Assembly (NCBI RefSeq): GCF_958450345.1
Contig: NC_088782.1
Coordinates: 101,524,358 to 101,588,357 of the forward strand
Length of the DNA stretch: 64,000 nt
Direction of reading: 5' to 3'
Source of the DNA: Calliphora vicina
Taxonomy: Eukaryota; Arthropoda; Insecta; Diptera; Calliphoridae
Positions 45,497 to 57,288 of this stretch are shown here, piece by piece. A model generated the notes under the pieces. It was not told the DNA's origin and searched no databases. It saw only the letters and a list, made by a program, of their open reading frames with translations. The translations under genes and the position numbers were made by a program. Positions within the stretch are counted from its first letter, which is position 1. Each line of letters opens with the position of its first letter.

Positions 45497-47471
45497 ATTT
45501 ACTGTTTGCGATATATGCTTCTCCACTACATCTGAAAATATATTAACTTCAATTAAAAATGGCATAAATTTTTTTTGTTGTGCATTCTTTTCGTCATATT
45601 TCAAATAGATAGTTTTTTTAGTTTTACCTGAATTAAAGAGGGATTTCACCTAAAACGCAAAAAATCGCAGTTTGAAATAAACTGCTAATAACTCATAAAT
45701 TATTCTTTAATATACTAGTAAAATTTGAAAGAGGTCAAATGGGGTCAAAATTGTTTATGGCTTACGAAAAGTCAAAATTTTTGATAAATTTTACCGCTTT
45801 GAGTTTATATAGGAAAATGAGTTATTTTGAGGTATATATAAAGCAGCTTTAATTAAATACATTTATATTTACTTGTCTCTTTATTTTCCAATTTATACAA
45901 ATGAATTATTACGAACACAATTCGAGAAACACGCACTTAAAGTTGAGCAACCACTATTGAAATTGCAAGCACATTTATATAAAAAATTACATCTATTGAC
46001 TTTGACGCATAGCTGTGTAACGGTGCTTGACAATTAAGTCAAATAAAAAACAGGAGTCTTTTATTTGAAGTGTTTCCAATTAAAAACCAACAAAAACAAA
46101 TGTAAAATAGCACTTCGATTTTAACACAGTGCACCTAATGTGCACTGTTATGAAATATAGACTTTAGTCTATTGAATTAGTGTGTATATAGATGACTTAA
46201 TGTCATCTATATACACACTCTTACGGAAATTTCCTTGCAGACGAGATAGATCATTGTTTTGTTTCGTCAATACTGCGAGTAGGATTTCCACTGATCATAT
46301 AATCACAATTGACTGAAATGAGTAATCAGAAGTACGATCTTGGTCTAGAATTGCCACAGTGTTAACTGTGATCTTATGAATTCAAAATTCTTGTTACGAC
46401 AGTTACCTTGTTACCATTCCAGACTGCGTCCTATTATCAAAAGTATCTTTTTTAAAATTAAAATCAGCAATTTTGTCGATGATCTTAACCTCAACCAACT
46501 GATATAGATCCTCTCATCTGAATTGTTCTAATCTATGATATCTCCAAAAAATATCACTCTCAATAACCTCCATTCGTGGCCATCCAATTTCGCGACACTG
46601 TGCTTGTGATTTCTGTCAAGGTATTTTTACTTTACTATGGACATTGTAACAATTGTTAATTTAGAAAACTCGTTCCAAGAACTTAAGAGTTTTGATACAT
46701 ATATCCCCCTTTGATCCTGAACAGTCGCTACTGAATTTCCCCACACTGGGCTTGTGCTTTCAGACAAGGCATATCTCCCTGTCCACGGAGGATTTTGAAT
46801 AAAATAGAAGTACTTCTTAGAACATGAATAATAATATCCATTTTAAACACTTTATGGGAACTAAAATTATCATAAAACTATAAAACATGACAAACTCATA
46901 TTCATCTGTTTATTTAGTAACAAATTCCATTTAACTTAAGATAAAGCGAATAAAAGCGGAAATAAATATAAAAATAAATAAAGCAAATAATAATTTATGA
47001 ATATAAAATACATATACGCAAACAAATGGCGCAAAAGGAAACGAATTTGTACAGAAAAAAACTTTGATTAATGTTTACTTTATGCAAAAATTTAGAATAT
47101 GGGAATGGCACAAAAATACCAGGAAAGGAAAAGTACCAACAAAATCCATTTAATTGTATATTATGGGGAAAAGATTATAAATTTAAATATATATAGCTTA
47201 AGTAAAAATTTAAAAGATGATGGATTTAGAGGGTAGCAAATAAACAATTATTAATGATTTAGGAGAAAGTGTGTTTCCTTGTTACAAAAACATGATGTAG
47301 TTTTCAGGGAAATTCAGATTTCTTAAGAGATTTAAGATAAATAATGTTTTAAGCTGATTATACCAAGTAGAAGGGGGATTTGTTATAAAACACTGTATTT
47401 CAAGTAAAAGTCGTAATAGAACTTGATGATTATATGTAGATAAAATCGTAATATTCCTACAATAGTGCTCT
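45497..47471. other. Mostly unassigned; two short palindromes at 46126-46219
   Basis: ACAGTGCAC-CTAAT-GTGCACTGT (46126-46148) and an 18-bp arm hairpin AGTGTGTATATAGATGAC / GTCATCTATATACACACT (46179-46219, loop TTAAT) lie 30 bases apart. At 46610-46770 GACACTGTGCTTGTGATTTC and CACACTGGGCTTGTGCTTTC are a diverged pair. Sequence at 46240-46800 is less AT-rich and may be decayed coding DNA, unidentified. Confidence 0.4.
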
Positions 47472-47683
47472 CACTGAGAACAATAGGGAAGCTACGTTCG
47501 CTGAAACTTCCGAATGGAATTACCAGAAGAGACTTGTAGACTTCCTCTGAATACTTACTTTCCGAGTTCTATGCCCTTTAAGTAAACTCCAAATTATACA
47601 TGGTTACCTTAATTCTATGAGTGTAACCGAATCATTCGATTGCCAACAAATTTGGTTGCTACTACGAATTTGTTTTCTCTGTG
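47472..47683. mobile_element. ~212-bp MITE, CACTGAGAA-ended family, copy 1
   Basis: Begins CACTGAGAACA and ends TGTTTTCTCTGTG. Its right half (GAATCATTCGATTGCCAACA) matches the element at 55233-55451 (GAATCATTCGATTGGCAATA). The TA flanks seen at the other copy are not preserved here. Confidence 0.55.
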
Positions 47684-47964
47684 CAAAAGCAATCGTATTC
47701 TGGAAAGCAGAATCTTGTGAATAGAGTGCGTAAAAATGGGCAATATCTAAATTTATCCCATTTATTTCTAAAAAGCAGATTGCATTATCTATTCTTGCTG
47801 AAACAAGAAGGTGACATTTTTTCCCAAAACTATCGAAAATTCTCAAATCTGGCGTATTATCACCTCTAATATGGACTCTGGTCATCGATGAGCTATTGGA
47901 CAAACTTAAATACTTTTGAGTCTATACATAGATATGGTTACGCCGACTACCTGTCAGGTGTAAT

Positions 47965-48108
47965 GTCAATTGAAAATTTTAAATTACAATTACATGTACA
48001 TGTAATTGATGTATTACTGATTACAATTATTGTAATTGTAATTGCCATTTTTCAGTTACAATTACATGTAATTGTAATTTGTAATATTCAATTACAATTA
48101 ATAGTAAT
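47965..48108. repeat. TAATTG/CAATTA-type simple repeat, block 1
   Basis: Runs of ATTACAATTACATGTAATTG and TGTAATTGTAATTG form an imperfect self-complementary microsatellite. The family A copy at 48109 inserted directly into it, and the same pattern resumes at 48878-49000. Confidence 0.75.
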
Positions 48109-48879
48109 TATACCCTACACCACCATAGTGGGGAGGGTATTATGCGTTTGTGCAGATGTTTGTAACGCCCAAAAATATTAGTCTAACACCCACCTTAAAG
48201 TATACCGATCGACTTAGAATCTCTTTCTGAGTCGATTAAACGATGTCCGTCCGTCCGTCCGTCCGTCTGGTTGGCTGGCTGGCTGGCTGGCTGGCTGGCT
48301 GTCCATGTAAACCTTGTGCGCAGAGTACAGGTCGCAATTTTGAAGATATTTCGATCAAATTTGGTACATATTACTTTTTCGGCCCAAGGACCAAGCCTAT
48401 TGAAACTGGCTGAAATCGGTCCATTATTTCACCTAGCCCCCATACAAATGTCCCCTCGAAATTGGACTTTATCGGTCATAAATGTTTAATTTATCTATGT
48501 ATCTACACAAATTTCGCTTCAAATAAGTTTTATATATACAAAATTCATGTCACCAAATTTTGCTACGATCGGTCCATAATTAGTCATAGCTCCCATATAG
48601 ACCCGCTTCCGAAAATCACTTTAAAGTGCATAAATCGCTTAAAAATGTTGGTATACACACAAAATTCAACATACTTAACTTTAATATAGACATAAATCAC
48701 ACGACCTAATTTTATGGTGATCGGTCCATAATTGGTCATAGCTCCCATATAAGGCCCACTTCCAAAAATCACTCAAAAATATAAATTATTGATATTTTAA
48801 AAGAAAAATATTTTTACTCATTTACTTGGTGTAGGGTATTATATGGTCGGGCTTGACCGACCATACTTTCTTACTTGTT
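48109..48879 (+). mobile_element. Family A repeat, copy 6 (full length, reference copy)
   Basis: The clearest full copy. 5' palindrome TATACCCTACACC...GGGGAGGGTAT; CGATCGACTTAGAATC; a microsatellite GTCCGTCCGTCCGTCCGTCT running into GGTTGGCTGGCTGGCTGGCT; TTGTGCGCAGAGTACAGGTC; repeated GATCGGTCCATAATT-GTCATAGC blocks; GTAGGGTATTATAT; the 18-base hairpin GGTCGGGCTTGACCGACC; and end ATACTTTCTTACTTGTT. Hairpins at both ends, a GTCY tract and no coding sequence fit helentron-associated INE/mini-me elements. It lies inside the TAATTG-type repeat. Confidence 0.8.
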
Positions 48880-49005
48880 GTAATTGAAAAATGGCAATTA
48901 CAATTACCAGTAATTGTAATTGATAGAAAATGGCTATGTAATTTAATAAAAAGTACTGTAATTACTTTATATTCAATTACATTTAAAAATTTTAATATGA
49001 CTTTT
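48880..49005. repeat. TAATTG-type simple repeat, block 2
   Basis: GTAATTGAAAAATGGCAATT and CAATTACCAGTAATTGTAAT continue the block interrupted at 48109. It separates two family A copies by only about 126 bases. Confidence 0.65.
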
Positions 49006-49769
49006 TATACCCTACACCACCATAGTGGGGAGGGTATTATGCGTTTGTGCAGATGTTTGTAACGCCCAAAAATATTAGTATAACACCCACCTTAAAGTAT
49101 ACCGATCGACTTAGAATCACTTTCTGAGTCGATTAAGCGATGTCCGTCCGTCCGTCCGTCTGGTTGGCTGGCTGGCTGGCTGGCTGGCTGTCCATGTAAA
49201 CCTTGTGCGCAGAGTACAGGTCGCAATTTTGAAGATATTTCGATGAAATTTGATACATATTATTTTTTCGGCTCAAGGACCAAGCCTATTGAAACTGGCT
49301 GAAATCGGTCCATATTTCACCTAGCCCCCATACAAATGTTGTCCCGAAATTGGACTTTATCGGTCATAAATGTTTAATTTATACATGTATCTCCACAAAT
49401 TCCACTCCAAATAAGTTTTATATACACAAAATTCATGTCACCAAATTTTGTTACGATCGGTCCATAATTAGTCATAGCTCCCATATAGACCCGCTTCCGA
49501 AAATCACTTTAACGTGCATAAATCGCTTAAAAATGTTGTTAAACACACAAAATTCAACATAGTTAACTTCAATATACACATAAATCACACGACCTAATTT
49601 CATGGTGATCGGTCCATAATTGGTCATAGCCCCCATATAAGGCCCACTTCCGAAAATCACTTAAAAATATAAATTATTGAAATTTTAAAAGAACATTTTT
49701 TTTTGCTCTTTTACTTAGTGTAGGGTATTATATGGTCGGGCTTGACCGACCATACTTTCTTACTTGTTT
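49006..49769 (+). mobile_element. Family A repeat, copy 7 (full length)
   Basis: Same orientation and order as the copy at 48109-48879 with small differences, for example fewer GTCC units and ACAACATTTT-like changes (TTGTTAAACACACAA for TTGGTATACACACAA). Ends with GGTCGGGCTTGACCGACC and CATACTTTCTTACTTGTTTT. Confidence 0.8.
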
Positions 49770-50171
49770 TACTTTAAAAATAACTGTTTTGAAACCATTC
49801 ACAGTAAAAACTGAATTCATTACCATCCTAAAATAAAACTTTGCTTCTTTTATTATGATTTTCAACATATTTTTGGTATAATGATATATCATTAAAATAA
49901 TTTTTTTTAGTGTTTGACCTAATAAAGCTGGCACCAAAAATCCAACTTAATCTGTGTGGTACTTTTTGATTTTTGTACCTTAAAGGGGATCAAACGGGCG
50001 AAAACCGAGTTTTGGTACTTTTTTGTATCCTAGAAATTAAATTTAAATGGAATTATACTTAGTTCTTGTAAAAAAATTCAAATGAATTTTAAACTTTTGA
50101 AATTGGTAAACAAATGTTTATTATAAAATTTTGAATTTTTAGCATAGTAGCACACGCCGGGTATCCGCTAG
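49770..50171 (+). mobile_element. 3' part of a Helitron
   Basis: Ends GCACACGCCGGGTATCCGCTAG followed by T, a CTAG 3' end with a CCGGGTATCCG-like mini hairpin before it. The body has GTGGTACTTTTTGATTTTTG and TTTTGGTACTTTTTTGTATC, the same GGTACTTTTT wording as the Helitron at 4934-8258. The 5' end is not found; the family A copy at 49006 lies directly upstream. Confidence 0.6.
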
Positions 50172-51099
50172 TATTATAATAAATTTGTACTGAATGATAC
50201 TTTTTTTCTTCAGAAAAATTTTTCAATCCATTTGGAAATGATTAAAAACGAAGCAAAAATAAATGTAATGATGAAAATATACTTTCGTTAAACTAGATTA
50301 GAATTATCAAAAATTAAACCATTTAAAGGTTGAATGAAATTTTTATGCAATCACTCAACAATGAGTGACATAATTATATTCAAATAAAAGCCCTTAAATT
50401 AAGGTAAGATTCAACCCTACTCTTTTGAAATTCTAAATTTGAGTTTTGAATCTGAGTAGAGAGCTACTCAATCGATGAAATGGGTCTTAAAAATTAAATA
50501 ATTTTCAGCTTATTATGCAAATAAAAACTTCGCGTCGTAGAAGTAATTTTAGTTTGTTTGTTAGGAGTAAATTAAAACTGACTAACAAATTTAAAATATT
50601 TTCTCATAGTGAGTTAAAAATTACGCCACTACACTTGTCAAAATATAATAACGCTTTTTAAAGTTATTCTATCCTAAACATTGTTCTCTTTATAGAAAAA
50701 TGTCCGAGATATCTAACTTTAGAAGGCGATACAAAATTAGTTATATGGATTTGGAGTTATTCGGCAGAAAATTAGTAGGAAATATACTTTATATTTCAAT
50801 GAAATGGGAGTTTGTGATAATCCACACTGAGTCAAATTAAAATGTAAGTGTCCAATAATGAATACCCATTACCGAAGACCTTTTATGGAGTTATTATTTT
50901 ATACAATTTCTCATAATAAGCTTAAAATTGCGAAATTATTGGTTTATATTTCGAAAAAATAGCAAAACTTTTTTTATAAACTATATTTGTATCAAAATTT
51001 TCAATCTTTGTTGGGAAACTGAAGACCTAATTAATATCTAGTACGAATCGTTAGAGAATTATTACTATAAAATAATGTTATTCGCCATTCAAATTTGCA
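50172..51099. other. Spacer, nothing recognised
   Basis: AT-rich, with many short TTAAAATT-type motifs but no frame, inverted repeat or shared family. Confidence 0.3.
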
Positions 51100-51405
51100 C
51101 TGTAAAAATAAGTAATTGATAATTTTTGTAATTACATATATTTTTTAATAATAAATACTTTGAAAGTAATCATTAAATATTTGTAGTCTTATTACTATTA
51201 CTTTTTCTTAATTTTGTATTTGTAATTTATATTTTTCAATTACAATTAATTTGTAACGTAAATTTTGCAATTACAATTACTTGTAATTGTAAATGAAAAA
51301 TTCAATTAAAATTATTTGTAATTGTAATGTCCTATTGTCCAATTACACATTACAAGTAATGGTAATTGCAAAATTCCAATTACAATTACAAGGTAATCAT
51401 TACCC
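51100..51405. repeat. TAATTG/TTGTAATTAC-type simple repeat, block 3
   Basis: Imperfect repeats such as CAATTACAATTACTTGTAAT and TTATTTGTAATTGTAATG extend to about 51395, the same unit seen at 47965 and 48880. Self-complementary throughout. Confidence 0.7.
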
Positions 51406-51420
51406 CCCAAGCCTGCTACC

Positions 51421-52471
51421 TGCTAATATATGTTACTAGGTGGGAAGACGTAACGTAATTGGAAAGGATGCAGTTCGCTATTTATATAAACACAAAGTGG
51501 AACGGGAAGAGGATGTTGACAATCAACCCAATACTATTTTTGAGCCATTTACCAGACGGAGAGTTTTAAGTCTTGTCGAACCGACTTTAAATGTATCGTC
51601 TATTCAGATTTCCAATGAGCTAAAATATCTTGTGGTTACACTTGACATGATCTTCTTTTGGAATAGTCAGTTGAAACCAAGGATGATTTACTGTTTTTTT
51701 ATTGTGATAAGACCAATACTTACATATTGCTCCTTAATTTGGTGAAATCAGGTGAGACAAGTGACTACAGGTTCTCTACTTGATAATATCTATCACCTCA
51801 TATGTCTTTCAATCACAGGGCCCATGAGAACCTGCTCCATTTACGCTTTGGTTGCTATCCTTATATATTTTGTAGATCCGTTATAAATTTTGGTAATGCA
51901 AAAGGTCCATAGTAGGGCATCTCCTATGTTGATCAACTACGCAACCATGTGAAAAGTAGTTTCTTTAGGATCAGAAAACCCACCCATAGTCATTTGTCTT
52001 GGTCAAACCAACGATTTTATCGTGTTTGAACGCCATTTACTTTAAATGCGAGTGCACGCCTAATTTACAGTTAACACACTCTCCAATATACACCAAGTAA
52101 ACAGTAGGTACAGCGAAACTGTCTTCTTAGCTGGCTTCATTCCAGCTGGTCGATTATCTTTAAAAAAGGGGAAAGTCAACCTAGTACCCAGCAGATGCAG
52201 TGTTTCGCTAAACTCATCCGAAGTACCACCCTTGACGACTCAAGGATAGCCCAGCTGAATCGTGATATCATTAGGATAAGCGGATGAAATGACTAGATCA
52301 TCTGAAGAATAGCTACTTCAGTTTCAAAATTGGTAAGTTGTGGTGTAAAGTTACGTCTGGACGAAAAATGAGGACAGGGTCGCTACTAAGATCTTAGATA
52401 CCACCATACCTGACTCTGAATGGAGCATTCTGCCGACTTTTCATAGAGCACCTTGGAAAAGACAAGGCTTA
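51421..52471 (+). pseudogene. Non-LTR retrotransposon fragment (RT C-terminal region)
   Basis: A 101-codon frame at 51440-51745 contains SIQISNELKYLVVTLDMIFF WNSQLKPR and ends VIRPILTYCSLIW, the usual thumb-region wording of Jockey/I-group elements (KYLGVTLD...RPILTYGSLVW). Past 51750 only pieces remain. The fragment ends at the MITE at 52472. Confidence 0.6.
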
Positions 52472-52885
52472 AGGTATTTATAGACGGCAATATTGAGTAT
52501 TAATATTTGTCAACAACTCAAGTATCATAATACAATTTCATCGTCTAAACAAAATTTGTATTAGATTTTCAAAAAATACAAATGATTTTTTTGATTTACG
52601 GTCGGTATTGAAAATTTGTTTAAAACAATTTAAAAACTTTTTATTTTCATATGTATCGGGTATGTATTTATAAAAACAAATAAGGCAAACAAAATGTCAA
52701 GAAAATATAAAATAAAAATAAAGTTTGCAGAAAAATATCAATCAACAAAGAAAGAAAATATTTGTAATATTATCATGTAAACAATAAATGTTTTTTCGAA
52801 ACGATTTTTTGAAATACCGAATGATTTCAATAATATTTTAAATTTGAAAAGTGTTAATACTCAGTATTGTCGTCTATAAATACCT
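52472..52885. mobile_element. 414-bp MITE with TTA target duplication
   Basis: Ends AGGTATTTATAGACGGCAAT (52472) and the reverse complement at 52885 (ATTGTCGTCTATAAATACCT), with GAGTATTAATA / TTAATACTC extending the match to about 30 bases. TTA flanks both sides (52469-52471 and 52886-52888). 3-bp TTA/TAA duplications are typical of PIF/Harbinger elements, so a Tourist-like MITE is suggested. Interior AT-rich, non-coding. Confidence 0.75.
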
Positions 52886-54450
52886 TTAATGACATGTAGT
52901 TCTCAAATTACACAACTCCAAAAGTCCTGGATATACCCCAGCTTTACACTCCAACTAAAATTACAAAGACGATCAGTATAACCAAGCCATTGAATGTGAT
53001 TGTTGGAACAAAAGAAGAGATAGAAGTTGAGTGCATAAGCATGGTTTATTACCTGTCAAAGAGGAGACTGAAGTACGTGAGTAAGACGCAATCATGTAGC
53101 CTGATATCTTTCTTCTCGTCTATCGCAAAGACTCTAGCGAATTTTTCCCCTCTTCGCTGAACAGTAACCTACCAGCAGCAGTGCAGTCATCTCAGTCCTC
53201 AATTCTGTAAAGTACGTGACTGAGGCGCAATCACGTAGCCTAAAATTTCCCTTCTCATCTGTCGCAAAGATTCTAGAGGCCTTGTGAAGCACCGAAACTC
53301 TTCCACAATGTCAGTGAAGCTACACACTTCCAGAATATGCTGCAGTCCACAAAATTCCCCGAAGGTCCACAGAAAGTTCGGACACCTATGCGGCCTTGTG
53401 AATAGTTATTTAACAGAAATATATAGCTAAATCAACAACAAAGCTCCACAGCTCAACGACTGCACAAAAAAGGTAAATGACAGAGTCCGAATTCCGTCTG
53501 AACCAAATATTTTGGAGCTCACCTTTGAGAGCTAATCACTCATGCCATTGCAAGCCCGCAATGTTCTCAAAGCCGGTAGCACATGGGACATGGACAAAGA
53601 ATACGCTTCCTAAGTGCGTTTACCTTCGATAAGTCTTAAGGATTGTCACAGGCTATATGCAGATAATCTCAGAATACCATCAATTCATTCACGAGGAAAC
53701 GAGGGTTCTCCCAGTAATGGAATTCAATGTCATGTTGTCGAAACCCTTTCCTCTGGGATTTCATCGGATCAATTAACCTAGCTTCGACTTCATATAGTTG
53801 CAGTCTTCCCCGAGGCATGTCAGGAAGGACGAACAAATGAGTGTTCTAGGAACGACCCTACTATTGTAATATCGGACTACATGTTGGGCCCAATTTTCAA
53901 AATGGTCTTCCAATAATATTTCAAGCTAAAATTGTTCTGCTGAGTTATATTAGATAGCTAGGCGACACTTCCTATAAGGTGAGGTCTAGTATCGACATGG
54001 ACAACGTTACATCCTCGAGTAAACTTGCTGCGCATAACGATCTGACATAGTTATGGGTACCTGGTCATGAGGGTAACGCTAGGAACGCTTGGCTAACAGA
54101 GGAATAATTCATTCGAGGGTTGAATCGGATTCTGGCCAATACTGGAGTAACATGTCTGGGCTCTGTCCAAACTTAGATCCCAAAAATTGTTATGTATTTA
54201 CCAGACATTCTTATCCAAGATACAACCTATTTATTGTTCGAATTGCACGGTGGGACGGGACCTCTAATCAGGTGTTTGTGACTTTCCACCGTTGTCATCG
54301 AGCAGAGAGAATATGTTTGGAAGGGTCTTAATGGCCAATCATGATCCTATTATGAGGAAATTTAGGGCTGTATAAAAGATTCTATGGTCACAGTGCATGT
54401 GGACTCGCTATGAATAAACATATGCTGATCACATGAGAAGCTGCACTAAA
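52886..54450 (+). pseudogene. Second non-LTR retrotransposon remnant with internal duplication
   Basis: Frame-hopping matches to the C-terminal half of a Jockey/RTE-like polymerase: SLISFFSSIAKTLA (53105-53145, the RPISLLSSIAKTLE motif), LELTFES, NVLKAGSTWDMDKEYAS (53560-53610), and ETRVLPVMEFNVMLSKPFPL GFHR (53695-53770). LWVPGHEGNA near 54050-54085 is an RNase H-type WVPGHxG motif. A ~140-bp segment is duplicated: AAGTACGTGAGTAAGACGCA (53071) and AAGTACGTGACTGAGGCGCA (53211). Many stops; inactive. It may be the same insertion as 51421-52471, split by the MITE. Confidence 0.6.
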
Positions 54451-55232
54451 CCATCGATTGGTTTCTATGATTCTGCTTTGAATTTGGCTCTTATTAATGT
54501 CTAAGCTACCAATACAAATTGATCTAAATCCTGGAACATTTTAGAGATTTTTATTTATATTACATTTTAATTGCTGTCAACATCTGGATACTAAAACAAT
54601 TTGTAAAACATTATCAAACTCATCATGTTTGTTTTGTATATAATTTCAAGGATTTTCAGCTTTCATCAAACAATTACTTTCCTACAATATCCCTTTCCTT
54701 TAGGTTAGTTTCATGTTCTCCCAGCCAAAACATAAAGCTGTGTAACAAGCACATTAAAAGTCTTTCATGAAGTCTATGAAAAAAAAAATAAACAATGAAA
54801 CTTAAGTAATTTCATGTAGTTTTTCTTTTCTGAACTTAATGACTAAATGCACTTAAATGGTCATCTAAGATTACAAACATGCTGAGTTTTAAAACAAGCG
54901 TAGCAAAAGTGTATCCAGTAGTATTAAAATAACCAAAAAAAGGAAACTAGATAAAAGGAAAAAATAAAATAAAGTGTTGGTTTAATAAAGAAAGGACTTA
55001 TATTGAGTTTTAAATTGTAGTTTTCATTAAATGCAAAAATATGGTACAATTTCAGTAAAATTGTTAAAATACCTCTAGTTTTTAACTACAACACGCAGAC
55101 TCCTGAGGAGTAAGTTGATTTTACAGATATTTATTGTATATTTACATGACTATTGTAAACCTATTGTATATTTACATGACTGTTTAGAGAAAATGACATA
55201 AGTCCTTTCTAAATTAACCCATTGGAATACTA
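54451..55232. other. Spacer with a 33-bp direct repeat
   Basis: TATTGTATATTTACATGACT occurs at 55132 and 55165 in tandem. The rest is AT-rich with no recognised element and may be single-copy intron. Confidence 0.4.
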
Positions 55233-55451
55233 CACTGAGAAAACTATTTTGGTTGTGATAGCCGAATTTATTGCAATTGAATGATTCAGTCGAAAAAGTT
55301 TAGTTGAAGTGATAAAATTTCTGTTATATAAATCATAATTCTTCACTCTTAAATGACTTTCAGTTGCTACAACCCAAAAACTCTATGGATATAATTGAAT
55401 CATTCGATTGGCAATAAATTTTATCCTCATAATGAGCCAGTTTTCTCTGTG
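55233..55451. mobile_element. 219-bp MITE, CACTGAGAA-ended family, copy 2
   Basis: Starts CACTGAGAAAAC and ends GTTTTCTCTGTG (12-bp inverted repeat with one mismatch); TA lies on both sides (55231-55232, 55452-55453), suggesting a Tc1/mariner-type mover. Interior short inverted motifs TTGAATGATTC / GAATCATTCGA extend the symmetry. Confidence 0.7.
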
Positions 55452-56525
55452 TATTTATTGCTGAAATGAAAGATACTAAACATTTGACTTAAAATACTAA
55501 GATCTTTCCTTTTTCTTGTATTTAAACTGTAAATGAAAATGACAATAACAAAAGTAGAAATAGAAAACAGAAAAAATAGCAACAGAAAAGTGAAAGTAAC
55601 AAATGATGTTGGCCTACAAATTAAACAAAACATAAAAATACCAGCAAATGGACTAGAACATAAAAAACAGACTCATTCAACAAGAACATTTTTCTATTTT
55701 TTAGGTTTTTTTTTCAATTTCTATTCAGTTCTACTTTTTTTACAAACCATTAAGACCCTCAATGAATGAGTACAAGTTGAAGCAAAAGCAATTCAAAACA
55801 ACAGGGTTAAATGCTTAACATGTTTTTGAAATAAAATTGTTCTAGATAAAAAAGGAGATTTTTTTAAGAATATTTTTCCTTAAGCGAAAACAAATTAAAA
55901 GTAATTTGGAAATGAATAAAAACAATATGATTTGTAGGAATAATGAAGAAATAAATTGGTATTTTAAACTTTGTTTAAATAAAATTTAAATTTCTGTTTT
56001 CATATCAATCACTAGTTATGAAAGTGCTCTAAGACATTGTATCATAATATGATTTCTTTGGGTGACATAATTAAAAAAAAACTAATTTCGAGTAATGGCA
56101 CCATTGCATAGTAAATAAGTTATTTTAATAACTGATTATTTTAATATATGAATTTATATGAAAAAACGTACTTTTAAAACCGTTATTCCTTATAACTCCT
56201 GAACTAATCGAATCTCTGTCGAAATTTTTTTGCACGAATATAGTAGAGAGTTTAGGTGTCCTCATACCGTGTTCTCTATTAATTTTTAACACCGCGATCT
56301 TTGATATTTTTTACTTTGAAATATCGAGCGAGCCCTTATCGCCAAATTATCATAAGCGACAAAACACAAATTTTACAGGAGAAGGTTTTTTGATTATTTT
56401 GAAATTTATACATAGAATTAAAAATTTTATGATGCGATATAATTTCGTTCAAGATATTTGTCTATTTTTCAAAAATATTTATAACTATTGATAATAAAAA
56501 TTCATGGAATACTTTATTGAAAACC
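55452..56525. other. AT-rich intron sequence, nothing recognised
   Basis: No repeat family from this window and no credible coding frame. Confidence 0.35.
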
Positions 56526-57288
56526 AGTAAGAAAGTATGGTCGGTCAAGCCTGACCATATAATACCCTACACTAAGTAAAAGAGCACAAAAAAATTTTTC
56601 TTTTAAAATTTCAATAATTTATATTTTTGAGTGATTTTCGGAAGTGGGGTTATATGGGGGCTATGACCAATTATGGACCGATCACCATTAAATTAGGTCA
56701 TGTGATTTATGTCTATATTAAAGTTAACTATGTTGAATTTTGTGTGTTTACCAACATTTTTAAGCGATTTATGCACGTTAAAGTGATTTTCGGAAGCGGG
56801 TCTATATGGGAGCTATGACTAATTATGGACCGATCGTAACAAAATTTGGTGACATGAATTTTGTGTATATAAAACTTATTTGGAGCGGAATTTGTGGAGA
56901 CACATATATAAATTAAACATTTATGACCGATAAAGTCCAATTTCGGGAGGACATTCGTATAGGGGCTAGGTGAAATAGTGGACCGATTTCAGCCAGTTTC
57001 AATAGGCTTGGTCCTTGAGCCGAAAAAATAATATGTACCAAATTTGATCGAAATATCTTCAAAATTGCGACCTGTACTCTGCGCACAAGGTTTACATGGA
57101 CAGCCAGCCAGCCAACCAGACGGACGGACGGACGGACGGGCATCGCTTAATCGACTCAGAAAGTGATTCTAAGTCATACCGATCGACTTAGAATCACTTT
57201 CTGATGGGTGTTAGACTAATATTTTTGGGCGTTACAAACATCTGCACAAACGCATAATACCCTCCCCACTATGGTGGTGTAGGGTATA
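56526..57288 (-). mobile_element. Family A repeat, copy 8 (full length)
   Basis: Minus copy from AGTAAGAAAGTATGGTCGGT (its 3' end) to ACTATGGTGGTGTAGGGTAT (its 5' end). At 57166-57203 the string CCGATCGACTTAGAATCACT appears right after its own reverse complement (AAGTGATTCTAAGT at 57159-57172), a small local inverted duplication not seen in other copies. Confidence 0.75.

Noticed and set aside
48271..48772. Recurrent 60-76 codon frames in family A copies (also 14026, 49350, 56728, 56913)
   Set aside because: They recur because the repeat recurs; frames differ between copies by stops and the repeat has no coding signature.
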